NCBI GenBank assembly: GCA_963842125.1
Contig: CAWJFE010000004.1
Span: 1 to 64,000, forward strand
Origin: CAWCWK01 sp963842125
GTDB lineage: Bacteria; Pseudomonadota; Alphaproteobacteria; Rhizobiales; CAWCWK01
Length of the DNA stretch: 64,000 nt
Reading direction: 5' to 3'
Position numbers and translations under genes: made by a program. How positions within the stretch are numbered: position 1 is the first letter of the stretch; each line of letters opens with the position of its first letter. Shown here piece after piece: positions 17,133 through 25,622 of this stretch. The notes below the pieces were generated by a model that was not told the DNA's origin, ran no database searches, and saw only the letters and a list, made by a program, of their open reading frames with translations.

Positions 17133-19082
17133 ATGACGCCGACCGTCACCACGGAACTCATCTCCCGGTTCGCAGGCTATCTCGACCTCTACGACGACGA
17201 TGCACGCCTTCGCCAGGACGCCGACGGCGCGGCGATGGAAGACACGGACCGCGAGGCCGTCCTCGCCGCTCTCGAGCGCTACGACGCCGCGCTCGGCGAG
17301 GACTGGCTCGACAGCACGCCGACCCGGGGCCCCGCCATACCGCGATATGCCGACGGCTTCGAGCCGGGGCCGGGCGAGCGGGGCGCGCTTCCCGAGCTCG
17401 ATCTCATCCGCGGACCGGGCGCCTTCACCGGCACGGCCCCCTCCCCTCCCGCACCGCTCGGCTTCGGCGATCGATCGGGGCGGGGTGCCGAGCCGCCGGA
17501 GGTGCGGATCCAGTACCAGGACGGCGGGGCGCAGGCCTTCGCCCTCATCCGCCAATCGAACACGCTGACGGATGGCGACCTCATCCTCTTCGACGGCGTG
17601 GCCATGGAGACCGGCGGCTTCGGCATCGACGTTCCCGGCGATGCGCTGGCCATGCTCGCCGCCGCGCGCAGCGTGAGACCGACGGACCTGGAGCCGGCCT
17701 CCTACGACCCGGACGCCATCGCCGCCCACTTTCGCGGCGCGCGCGACGCCAAGCGGGACGACACGGATGAGGCCGGCGACCAAGACGTTTCCGGCCTCCA
17801 GATCGGCGGCCTTCATGTCGATGGCGAAGCCGATGGGGTCCGGGACGTCGACACGGCGCGCGTTCTCGATCCCCTCACCACCGCCCGCCCCGATACCGAC
17901 GGCACCGAGACGGACGATCTCCCGACGGGCTCTCTCTCGGCCGGCGGCAACGACGCGCTCAACGTCGCCGCCGTCTTCGACGTCAACGAGGCGGCGCTCT
18001 CCCTCGTCGTGATGGGCGATCGCTATTCGCTCGACGCGATCGTCCAGACCAACGTGGCCCACGACGTCGACGCGCCCGTAGCCGGGGGATTGGGAATCGA
18101 GGGATTGCTGGCCGGAAGCGGCGTCCTGGCGGATGCCGCGACGATCGCGGAGAACGTCGCCGATTTCGTCGCCGAGACGGGCGATCTCGCCGCGCCGCGA
18201 CCGGGTTTCGGCTCGGCCTCCGTCATCGACTGGACGGTCGATGTCTTCGACGGCGACTTCTTCGACATCACGCTCATCGAGCAGATCAACGCGATCGGCG
18301 ACGCGGACGGGATGGCGGGCCGGATCGCAGACGATGGTGACGGCGGCGACGGCCTCTCGCTCTCCGCCGGCGACAATCTCGGCGCCAACACCGCGCAGTT
18401 CGCCTCGCTGTCGTTGGACTACGACCTCATCGTCATCGGCGGCGGCTATTTCGACGCCGACATCATCTACCAGACCAACATCCTCTTCGACGGCGATGTC
18501 GGGGCCGCGCCCGCGACGGAGGACAACATCCTCCTCAACGACGCCGAGATCCGGCATGTCGGCGCGCAGGCGAACCAGGCGATCACGCCCGAGCTTTCGG
18601 CCCTCGTCGATCATCTCGCCGCCCGAGGCGGCGGCTTCACCCTCGATCGGGCGTTGACCGAACAATTGCCGAACACGGCAAGCAGCTCCTTCGACATCCT
18701 CTACGTGACGGGCGACTATTTCGACCTCACGGTCATCGACCAGCGCAACCTCGTCTTCGACCGTGACGCGATTTCGGGGCCGGCCGACGTCTCGGGCGCC
18801 GGCAACACGCTCGGTAACAGCGCCCTCATCGTCGACGCGGGCACGTTCACGACCGCGCAATATCTCGGCGGCGACGCCTATTCGGACACGCTGCTCGTCC
18901 AGGCCAACCTCGTCGCCGACGGGCATGGGCTGGCGGTTGAGGGGACCGAGGCGCTCGTCCCCGAGCTGATCGCCTTCCTCTCCACCGATGCGATCCCGGT
19001 GCCCGACATCGAGCCGGACGGACCGTTCGGGGGCGCGCTGGGCGGCGGCGCCGAAGACATTCTCTCAGGCCTCATGGCCTGA
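17133..19082 (+). CDS. QxN/DxD repeat protein, probable type I secretion partner or substrate
   Basis: The protein has 649 residues and no family was recognised. Six spaced units share a pattern of hydrophobic-rich strand, GDYFD-like turn, I-x-Q-x-N and a D-x-D tail. They fall near residues 127-150 (LIRQSNTLTDGD), 290-310 (AIVQTNVAHDVD), 370-395 (LIEQINAIGDAD), 425-450 (IIYQTNILFDGD), 525-545 (VIDQRNLVFDRD) and 585-600 (LLVQANLVADGH). This periodicity suggests stacked beta-strands with cation sites, perhaps a solenoid or fibre. The N-terminal 125 residues are different and helix-like (FAGYLDLYDDDARLRQD). It lies between the acidic protein and the transporter on the same strand, 27 bases before the ABC gene. 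No signal peptide is visible. Confidence 0.7.
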   Translation: MTPTVTTELISRFAGYLDLYDDDARLRQDADGAAMEDTDREAVLAALERYDAALGEDWLDSTPTRGPAIPRYADGFEPGPGERGALPELDLIRGPGAFTGTAPSPPAPLGFGDRSGRGAEPPEVRIQYQDGGAQAFALIRQSNTLTDGDLILFDGVAMETGGFGIDVPGDALAMLAAARSVRPTDLEPASYDPDAIAAHFRGARDAKRDDTDEAGDQDVSGLQIGGLHVDGEADGVRDVDTARVLDPLTTARPDTDGTETDDLPTGSLSAGGNDALNVAAVFDVNEAALSLVVMGDRYSLDAIVQTNVAHDVDAPVAGGLGIEGLLAGSGVLADAATIAENVADFVAETGDLAAPRPGFGSASVIDWTVDVFDGDFFDITLIEQINAIGDADGMAGRIADDGDGGDGLSLSAGDNLGANTAQFASLSLDYDLIVIGGGYFDADIIYQTNILFDGDVGAAPATEDNILLNDAEIRHVGAQANQAITPELSALVDHLAARGGGFTLDRALTEQLPNTASSSFDILYVTGDYFDLTVIDQRNLVFDRDAISGPADVSGAGNTLGNSALIVDAGTFTTAQYLGGDAYSDTLLVQANLVADGHGLAVEGTEALVPELIAFLSTDAIPVPDIEPDGPFGGALGGGAEDILSGLMA

Positions 19083-19109
19083 TCGAGACACGCATACGGG
19101 GGGCCGACG

Positions 19110-21332
19110 ATGTTCGAAGAGCACAGCCACAAGACGGACGAAGACCGGTCGGCGCCGACCGGCGGGCGATCCGGCGCAGCCCCCGTGCGCCCGCTCGGCT
19201 GGGGGACCGTCCCACAGGCCTTGAGCATGATGGGGGCCAAGACGGCGGACAAGACGGCGGACAAGACGGCGACCACCCCGGACCTCGCCCTCGATACGCC
19301 AGAGCGCCCGTCCCGCAGCGCCGAAGCCATCGCCGACCTCATCGACATCCATGCCGACGAGCCTGGCAGCGACCGCCCGGAGACACGCACGGCCCTCGAG
19401 GATGCCGCAAAGGACGCGGACGCCCCGTCCGCCCGCACCCCCATCGACGACGCGCCTCCCGCCGAGCGCCAGGCGGTCTTCAAGACCATCGACCACAGGC
19501 CGGAGGCGGCCCGGCCGGTCCAGAAGCCCGCCGAGCGGGTGCCGGGCGCCGATGGCGGTGGCGACGGGGGCAACCGTCCACGCCTTCAGCGGCGCGGCGG
19601 CACGCCGAGCTTTCGCGACGTCCTCGGCAAGGGCCTCGCCCATGCGCGCGTCAATCTCGTCGTCGTCGGGCTCTTCTCCCTCGTCATCAACCTCCTCATC
19701 CTGGCGATCCCCCTCTACCTCTTCCAGATCTCGGATCGGGTGCTGACGAGCCGGAGCATCGACACGCTGGTCATGCTCACGATCATCGTCGTCGGCGCGA
19801 TCGCGATGAACGTGGCGCTCGACGTGGTGCGCCGCTTCATCCTGATGCGGACCGCGGTCGAGGTCGAGGCGACGCTGGGCGCGCCCGTCCTCAGCGCCGC
19901 CGCCAAGGCGGCCCAGCACGGCTCGTCGCGCGAGTTCCAGACGTTGAGCGACCTGCAGCAGATGCGTGGCTTCATCACCAGCCCGACGCTGCTGACCATG
20001 TTCGACGCGCCCATCGCACCGGTCTACTTCCTCGTCGTCTTCCTCATCCATCCGCAGCTCGGGATGATCGCGATCTCGACCGGGGTGCTTCTCCTCGGCA
20101 TCGCGCTCGTCAACCAACGCCTGACCGCCCAGCCCTTCGCCAAGGCCAACGCGTTCGGCGCGCGCGCCAACGTGCAGGCCGACGCCATGGCCCGCAACGC
20201 GCAGGTGATGAACGCGATGGGCATGATCCCCGAAGGCGTCGTGATGTGGGGGCGCGAGACGGCCGAGTCCCTCAAGGCGCAGATCGGCGCGCAGGACCGC
20301 AACATCGTCCTCGCCGGCATCTCCAAGCTCGTCCGCCTCCTCACCCAGGTCGGCATTCTCGGCTGGGGCGCCTGGCTGGCGCTCGGCAACGAGGTGACGG
20401 GCGGCATGACGATCGCGGCGTCCATCGTCGCGGGCCGCGCGCTCTCGCCGATCGAAGGCACGATCGAGGGCTGGCGAAGCTTCGTCCAGGCCCGCTCGGC
20501 CTATGCGCGCGTCCGCCAGCTGCTGCGCACGTCGCCGCTCAACGTCGAGCGGCTGCGGCTGCCGCGCCCCAAGGGGCTTCTCACCGTCGAGCGCGTGCTC
20601 TACGTGCCGCCGCCGGACAAGAAGGTGATCCTCAACGGCGTCTCCTTCCGGCTGGAGCCCGGCGAATCCCTCGCCATCGTCGGCGCGTCGGGCGCCGGCA
20701 AGTCGACGCTCGCCCGGATGCTCGTCGGCTCGATCATGCCGACGGCCGGCAATATCCGCCTCGACCTCATGGATCTGCGCAACTGGGATCCGCGCCAGTT
20801 CGGCGAAAGCATCGGCTACCTGCCGCAGGACGTGCAGCTCTTCCCCGCCACCATCAAGGCCAACATCGCCCGGATGCGCGACGACGCGAGCGACGAGGAC
20901 GTCTTCGAGGCCGCCGAGATCGCGGACGTGCACGAGATGATCTCGCATTTCAGCCAGGGCTACGAAACGCTCATCCAGATGGACGGCGCGCCCTTGTCCG
21001 GCGGACAGAAGCAGCGCATCGGCCTCGCCCGGGCCTTCTTCGGCAGTCCGCGCCTCGTGGTGCTGGACGAGCCCAATTCCAATCTCGACGGCGCCGGCGA
21101 GAAGGCGCTGGCGCTGGCGCTCCGGCGGGCCAAGGCGCGCGAGATGTCGGTCGTCGCCGTCACCCAGCGCCCCGCCCTCCTCAAGAGCGTCGACCGGATC
21201 ATGATCATCGCCAACGGGACGGTCCAGGCCATCGGCACGCGCGAGGACATGCTGCCCGTCATCGCGGGCAGACCGTCCGGTTCCGGCACGGGGGCCGCCG
21301 AGCCGGCCCTCCGAGGGGAGGCCCCGTCATGA
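19110..21332 (+). CDS. type I secretion ABC transporter (PrtD/HlyB class)
   Basis: The protein has 740 residues. The transmembrane domain begins near residue 185 (VGLFSLVINLLILAIPLYLF, then LVMLTIIVVGAIAMNVALDV). The nucleotide-binding domain has Walker A VGASGAGKSTLARML, signature LSGGQKQRIGLARA and Walker B LVVLDEPNSNLD. This is the inner-membrane exporter of a type I secretion system, moving unfolded substrates directly out through a fusion protein and an outer-membrane channel. It lacks a C39 peptidase domain. Unusually, about 165 residues of low-complexity, charged sequence precede the first membrane span, whereas PrtD-class proteins are usually near 580 residues in total. A KTADKTADKTAT repeat lies in this extension. 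It overlaps the next gene by four bases. Confidence 0.93.
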   Translation: MFEEHSHKTDEDRSAPTGGRSGAAPVRPLGWGTVPQALSMMGAKTADKTADKTATTPDLALDTPERPSRSAEAIADLIDIHADEPGSDRPETRTALEDAAKDADAPSARTPIDDAPPAERQAVFKTIDHRPEAARPVQKPAERVPGADGGGDGGNRPRLQRRGGTPSFRDVLGKGLAHARVNLVVVGLFSLVINLLILAIPLYLFQISDRVLTSRSIDTLVMLTIIVVGAIAMNVALDVVRRFILMRTAVEVEATLGAPVLSAAAKAAQHGSSREFQTLSDLQQMRGFITSPTLLTMFDAPIAPVYFLVVFLIHPQLGMIAISTGVLLLGIALVNQRLTAQPFAKANAFGARANVQADAMARNAQVMNAMGMIPEGVVMWGRETAESLKAQIGAQDRNIVLAGISKLVRLLTQVGILGWGAWLALGNEVTGGMTIAASIVAGRALSPIEGTIEGWRSFVQARSAYARVRQLLRTSPLNVERLRLPRPKGLLTVERVLYVPPPDKKVILNGVSFRLEPGESLAIVGASGAGKSTLARMLVGSIMPTAGNIRLDLMDLRNWDPRQFGESIGYLPQDVQLFPATIKANIARMRDDASDEDVFEAAEIADVHEMISHFSQGYETLIQMDGAPLSGGQKQRIGLARAFFGSPRLVVLDEPNSNLDGAGEKALALALRRAKAREMSVVAVTQRPALLKSVDRIMIIANGTVQAIGTREDMLPVIAGRPSGSGTGAAEPALRGEAPS

Positions 21333-22681
21333 TCGCGAAGACACGCATACCAGCACCCGTGGCAGAACCTGTAGCCTGGCACGACGGCATCCCGCACGGG
21401 ACCCGCGGCTTCATCATCGTCGGCATCGCGGCCATCGCGGCGACCGTGCTCGGCTTCGGCTCCTGGGCCGCCACGGCCCCGATCGCGGGCGCCGTCGTCG
21501 CCACCGGCACCTTCGTCGCGACGGGCGAGAACAAGACGGTGCAGCATCTCGAAGGCGGCATCATCGACGAGATCCTGGTGCGCGAGGGCGACGAGGTCGA
21601 AGCCGGCCAGATCCTCGTGCGGCTCGACAAGACGGGACCGGAGAGCGAGCGCCGCCGCCTCAATCTCCAGCTGATGCGGCTGATGGCGATCCACGCCCGG
21701 GTGACGGCCGAGGCCGCGTTCGCCAGCGCGCTCGTCCTGCCGCCCGAGCTCGTCGCGGCCGCCGAGACCGATGCCGACGTGACCGACATCGTCGCCAACC
21801 AGACGCTGACCTTCGTCGCCGGGCGCCGCAACGTGTCGAGCGAGCGCGCGATCCTCGAGGACAGCATGGCCGGCCTCGCCGCCCGCCGGCGGGGAACGAC
21901 GGTGCAGCTCGACAGCGTTCGGGTCCAGCAGCGTCTCGTCGCGGACGAGCTCGTCGCCAAGCGGATGCTGCTCGACAAGGGCCTCACCCGGCGCTCCGAG
22001 GTGCTGGCGCTGGAGCGGATCGAGGCGAATCTGGCCGGCGAGGTCGGCCGACTGACCGGCGAGATCGGCGATGCCGACGAGCGGATGGCGCGCGTGCGCG
22101 AGGAGATCGAGAACCTGCGCAACCGCTTCGTCAAGTCGGCCGTCGACAATCTCCAGGAGGTGGGCGGAGAGCTTCGCGACGTGCGCGAGCGATTGCGCAG
22201 GGCGAAGACCGTCCTCGCCCGCACGGAGATCCGGGCGCCCGTGCCCGGCATCGTCGTGCGGCTTCGCTACCACACGGGCGGCGGCGTCATCGAGGCCGGC
22301 AAGCCGGTGCTGGAGCTTTTACCGATGCGCGAGGAGCTGGTGCTCGAGGCGCGCGTGAGCCCGAAGGACATCGACGTCGTCAAGAGGGGCCAGAGCGCGA
22401 CCGTTCGGCTGACGGCGCTCAACCAGCGCACGACGCCGATGCTGACGGGCGAGGTCATCTACCTATCGGCCGACGCGCTGCGCGACGAGCGGGGCGGCCT
22501 GAGCGACATGTATGTCGCCCGCATCCGGCTGCGCGCGACGGAAAAATTCGGCTTCTCCGGCTTTCGCCCGACGCCCGGAATGCCGGCCGAGGTCCTCATC
22601 ACGACGACCGACCGGACGTTCCTCGAATATCTCATGCAGCCGGTGAAGGACAGCATGGCACGCGCCTTCCGGGAGTCGTGA
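21329..22681 (+). CDS. type I secretion membrane-fusion protein (HlyD/PrtE class)
   Basis: The protein has about 450 residues. A single N-terminal membrane span (GFIIVGIAAIAATVLGFGSW) is followed by a lipoyl-like half-motif, KTVQHLEGGIIDEILVREGD with GQILVRLD. A long coiled-coil hairpin comes next (about residues 95-290), then the second lipoyl half (APVPGIVVRL) and a beta-barrel domain. This is the periplasmic adaptor linking the ABC exporter to a TolC-like channel. The start overlaps the transporter stop as ATGA, giving translational coupling. No outer-membrane channel gene is present in the window, so TolC must be encoded elsewhere. Confidence 0.93.
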   Translation: MIAKTRIPAPVAEPVAWHDGIPHGTRGFIIVGIAAIAATVLGFGSWAATAPIAGAVVATGTFVATGENKTVQHLEGGIIDEILVREGDEVEAGQILVRLDKTGPESERRRLNLQLMRLMAIHARVTAEAAFASALVLPPELVAAAETDADVTDIVANQTLTFVAGRRNVSSERAILEDSMAGLAARRRGTTVQLDSVRVQQRLVADELVAKRMLLDKGLTRRSEVLALERIEANLAGEVGRLTGEIGDADERMARVREEIENLRNRFVKSAVDNLQEVGGELRDVRERLRRAKTVLARTEIRAPVPGIVVRLRYHTGGGVIEAGKPVLELLPMREELVLEARVSPKDIDVVKRGQSATVRLTALNQRTTPMLTGEVIYLSADALRDERGGLSDMYVARIRLRATEKFGFSGFRPTPGMPAEVLITTTDRTFLEYLMQPVKDSMARAFRES

Positions 22682-22706
22682 CGCTGCGGGAGACCTGACG
22701 ACCCGG

Positions 22707-23555
22707 TCAGCCCTCGATGCGCTGCGCCAGCGCCCGCAGTCGCTGGCCGGCGCCCCGGGCGTCGACGCTGGCCTCGCGCACCAGCTCGTCGAAATGGCCG
22801 ATGAGCGAGCGCACCTGCGCGGTGCGCCGGAAGACCGTGTAGACGCGGCCGACATAGACGACGGCCAGCGCGCGCCCGAAGACGGTGACGGGCGCCGAAT
22901 AGAGCCTGTGCTCGTCGTAGAGATAGAGGCGCAGCGAGGGGTAGAGCTCGTCCGTCAGCCGCGCCATGTGCTCGAGCTGCTCGATGCGGGCGGCGCTGCC
23001 GAGCCCGTCCCAATAGCCGGCGCCCTGGGCGAAGGCGAGGAGCTCGTCCTGCGCGACGGCCAGCTCGAACTCGTGGTCGGGATCGCGCAGCAAGTTCAAG
23101 CGGTCGCGCATCATGTTGACCGCCTGCGGCCCGGTGCGCACGAGCGCGCGCTCGTATTCCCAGGTGAGGACGGCCTCGGTCTTCATCATGTCCGGCAGGC
23201 TGGCCGGCACGTGCCGGACCTTGGTGCCGCGCGCCTCGGCGAACCAGTTGGAGACCTGCACGTCGGTCGGCGTGCGCTCCGCATCCGTGAACTGGAGCGA
23301 GGCCGCCAGCATGTCCGCCGCCCGCTCCGGCGTATCGGTGAGCCCGAGCAGCCAATCGGCGGTGACGCCCACGGCCTCGGCGCATTCGGCCGCGAAATGC
23401 GCGCCGGGAACGGATGCCGTGTCGCCCAGCATCTGCGTGACCGTCGAGCGGTCGGCGCCGATGGTCCGGGCCAGCGCCGCCCGCGACAGGCCGGACCGGG
23501 CGAGCGCGGCCGTCATCCGCTCGCGAAAGAGCTGTGCCCGTTGGCGTTTATCCAT
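22707..23555 (-). CDS. XRE-type helix-turn-helix regulator
   Basis: The protein has 282 residues. The N-terminal helix-turn-helix reads RSGLSRAALARTIGADRSTVTQML with the following EAVGVTADWLLGLTD, typical of Cro/C1-type repressors. The remaining 200 residues form a ligand-binding or dimerisation domain without a known signature; it includes YPSLRLYLYDEHRLYSAPVTVFG. It is convergent with the secretion operon, 25 bases away, and could regulate it, but no operator was identified. Its own start is an ATG at 23555, upstream of which lies the divergent DUF2061-like gene. Confidence 0.8.
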   Translation of the reverse strand: MDKRQRAQLFRERMTAALARSGLSRAALARTIGADRSTVTQMLGDTASVPGAHFAAECAEAVGVTADWLLGLTDTPERAADMLAASLQFTDAERTPTDVQVSNWFAEARGTKVRHVPASLPDMMKTEAVLTWEYERALVRTGPQAVNMMRDRLNLLRDPDHEFELAVAQDELLAFAQGAGYWDGLGSAARIEQLEHMARLTDELYPSLRLYLYDEHRLYSAPVTVFGRALAVVYVGRVYTVFRRTAQVRSLIGHFDELVREASVDARGAGQRLRALAQRIEG

Positions 23556-23695
23556 ATCGTCCGATCCGCTCTTCAGTCAGCATCGTTGGAGGGTTTCAAC
23601 AAAGCGGCGGATTGTCCATCGTTTCCCGTCTGTGGGTCGGAGCGAGGACCGCCTACTGACGATGGAGCACGATCGAGCGGGGGAGCGGTGCGACG

Positions 23696-23923
23696 ATGAC
23701 GGAGACGAACGCGATCCTGCGCCCTGCGCGGCGTCTGTCGTCGCGGTCGAGGCCGATCGCGAAGGCGTTGACCTGGCAGGCGATCGGCCTCGTCTGCTCG
23801 ACGCTCATCGGCTTCGCGCTCACCGGCTCCTTCGCGACCGGCGGCCAGTTCGCCCTCGCCTCCGCCAGCCTCGGCACCCTCCTCTTCGTCGCCCACGAAT
23901 GGCTCTGGGAGAGGCTGGGTTAG
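23696..23923 (+). CDS. small membrane protein, DUF2061-like
   Basis: This 75-residue protein has the DUF2061 pattern: SRPIAKALTWQAIGLVCSTLIG, a second span TGGQFALASASLGTLLFVAHE and the terminal LWERLG. The family forms two-helix inner-membrane proteins of unknown function. The ATG is preceded by a good ribosome site (GGGGGAG, about ten bases upstream). Confidence 0.8.
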   Translation: MTETNAILRPARRLSSRSRPIAKALTWQAIGLVCSTLIGFALTGSFATGGQFALASASLGTLLFVAHEWLWERLG

Positions 23924-24486
23924 AGGCGTCACTGCGAACGACGGCGCGATGTCCGCCCTCGCCTCTGCGTTGTTCTCGGGCATCGACCCGAGGATCCAGG
24001 GGCGCGATAGACAGTCCCTTCGTTCGGCTTCCCAACCGATCGAACGACCCGCGACAGCCCATCGACAATAAGAGCGGTGCGGGTGACGCTCTGGATTCTC
24101 GGGTCGGTGCCCGAGAATGACGGCTGGAGGTAAGCGAGCCTTCCAGACTACGCTTTGCTGGAACCGCTCCTGCCCGACGTCCTCGATCGCGTACCCCATC
24201 TCGATCCCGCCGAATTCCTAGTGAATGGATATCGACTATAAATCGCCTAGGCACTGACTAGGTATTCGCTACGAAGGTGGTAGACAGTTGCATGCCCGTC
24301 GGTTCGATGTCTCCTTAACGTGGCTTCAGAGCGAATAGGCCGTCGCCGCATAGCCTGCACATGGCCACCACGAACGGGATGGATCGCCGCGATCCCTTCA
24401 CCATCCGTTGACCTCGTTGCGGCAGGATGGCGGCGAGGCCGTCGATAGCCAGACCAGCAGAACCCAACCAGACCCGGGAGGCCGGC
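23924..24486. other. gene-free region upstream of partition operon 1
   Basis: There is no coding sequence. A 28-bp imperfect inverted repeat (TTCTCGGGCATCGACCCGAG near 23973 against 24090-24117) frames the first part, and its right arm continues as GAATGACGGCTGGAGGTAAG, which recurs near 62796. The second part holds CTAGG-containing boxes at 24215-24264. Confidence 0.6.
24215..24264. promoter_or_regulatory. candidate partition site (CCTAGG boxes), copy 1
   Basis: The stretch holds TTCCTAGTGA, CGCCTAGGCACTGACTAGGT and an AT-rich spacer, 220 bases before parA. A related arrangement (TTCCTAGTGA then GCCTAGGTAATGGCTAGG) is at 29591-29639. Repeated short boxes upstream of a ParA/ribbon-helix-helix operon are what a parS or operator region looks like; binding is inferred. 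Confidence 0.5.
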
Positions 24487-25167
24487 ATGCCAGTCATCGT
24501 GATGTGTTCCACCAAGGGCGGGGTGGGGAAATCGACGACGGCGCTCGTCCTCGCGCAGGTCTACGCGGCGGCCGGGGCGCGCGTCACGCTGATCGACGCC
24601 GATCCCAACCAGCCGCTCGCGACCTGGGGCGCCCGCTTCACCGACACGGTGCCGGAGAACCTCGTCATCGTCGGCGGGATCACCGAGGAGACGATCATCG
24701 ATGCCGTCGACGAGGCGGCGCAGACCTGCCCCTTCGTGATCGTCGATCTCGAGGGTTCGGCCAACCTGACGGCGAGCTATGCCATCAGCCGAGCCGACCT
24801 CGTTCTCATCCCCTTGCGCGGCAAGCAGCTCGATGCCGACCAGGCCGGGCGCGTGATCGGGCTCATCGAGCGGGAAAGCCGCGCCTTTCGCCGCGAGATC
24901 CCCTACCGCGTCGTCTTCTCGATGATGTCGGCGCTCCAGAGCCGAGAGGAGCGCCATATCCGCGCGACGCTGGCCGAGCGCGGCATTCCCATCCTGCCGG
25001 CCGCGATGAGCGAGCGCGCCGCCTTCAGCGCCATCTTCCAGATCGGCGGCACGATCTTCGATCTCACCACCAAGGACGTCTCCAACCCCCGAGCCGCGAT
25101 CGCGGATGCCCAGGCCGTGGCCCATGCGACGATCGACGCGCTCGAGACCCACAAGGTTGCCGCCTGA
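24487..25167 (+). CDS. parA: ParA-type partition ATPase 1
   Basis: The protein has 226 residues. The deviant Walker A motif is STKGGVGKSTTALVLA; VTLIDADPNQPLATWG follows as A' and FVIVDLEGSANLT as Walker B. The short length without an N-terminal HTH makes it a type Ib ParA. It would form dynamic filaments or gradients on the nucleoid to segregate the replicon. The ATG at 24487 gives the standard MPVIVMCSTKGG start. The stop overlaps the next gene's ATG (ATGA), so it is co-translated with its small DNA-binding partner, and Rep lies 2 kb downstream. Confidence 0.92.
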   Translation: MPVIVMCSTKGGVGKSTTALVLAQVYAAAGARVTLIDADPNQPLATWGARFTDTVPENLVIVGGITEETIIDAVDEAAQTCPFVIVDLEGSANLTASYAISRADLVLIPLRGKQLDADQAGRVIGLIERESRAFRREIPYRVVFSMMSALQSREERHIRATLAERGIPILPAAMSERAAFSAIFQIGGTIFDLTTKDVSNPRAAIADAQAVAHATIDALETHKVAA

Positions 25168-25607
25168 TGACCAAGACCGCCGAGACCCAGACCGCCGAGA
25201 CCCAGACCGCCAAGCTTCACACCGCAGAGACCCACACCTCAAAGCCCCGCATCGCCCTCGATCTGCCCGACCTCTCCGCCTATCGGCCCCGACCTGCGCC
25301 GGCCTCGCCGGAGCGCGCGGCGCTTACCGAGGAGGCCGCCAATGCCGGCTTCAGGACGCGCCATGCCATATCGGATGGCGGGGAGGGGGGAGCGAGCGCC
25401 ACCGGTTCCCGCGAGACCGGGCCGGAGACCAAACCCTTCGATGCCCGCAGCCTGCGCCGCTCGCGCCGCACGGCCCAGCTCAACATCGCGCTCGAGCAGG
25501 CCACGCGGGAGCGCTTCTGGGCGCTGGCGCAGACCATGGACGTCACCAGCGGCGAAGAGATCCTCGCCCGCCTGATGGACGCGTTCGAGACCCGCTCCGA
25601 CGGCTGA
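25167..25607 (+). CDS. partition partner with C-terminal ribbon-helix-helix
   Basis: The protein has 146 residues. The first 25 are Thr/Glu/Lys-rich tandem units (TAETQTAETQTAK), then a Pro-rich linker, then a ribbon-helix-helix: RTAQLNIALEQATRERFWAL, then TSGEEILARLMDAFETR. Type Ib ParA proteins are paired with such small RHH proteins, which bind the centromere and repress the operon. Translational coupling to parA supports this. The N-terminal tail probably stimulates the ParA ATPase, as known for ParG-like proteins. CCTAGG boxes upstream of parA are its candidate sites. Confidence 0.82.
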   Translation: MTKTAETQTAETQTAKLHTAETHTSKPRIALDLPDLSAYRPRPAPASPERAALTEEAANAGFRTRHAISDGGEGGASATGSRETGPETKPFDARSLRRSRRTAQLNIALEQATRERFWALAQTMDVTSGEEILARLMDAFETRSDG

Positions 25608-25622
25608 CCAAAGCGTGCGGCC

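Noticed and set aside
17013..18926. Minus-strand open frame opposite the QxN repeat gene
   Set aside because: It has a composition-only pattern and no start or motif; the plus-strand gene fits an operon with proper spacing.
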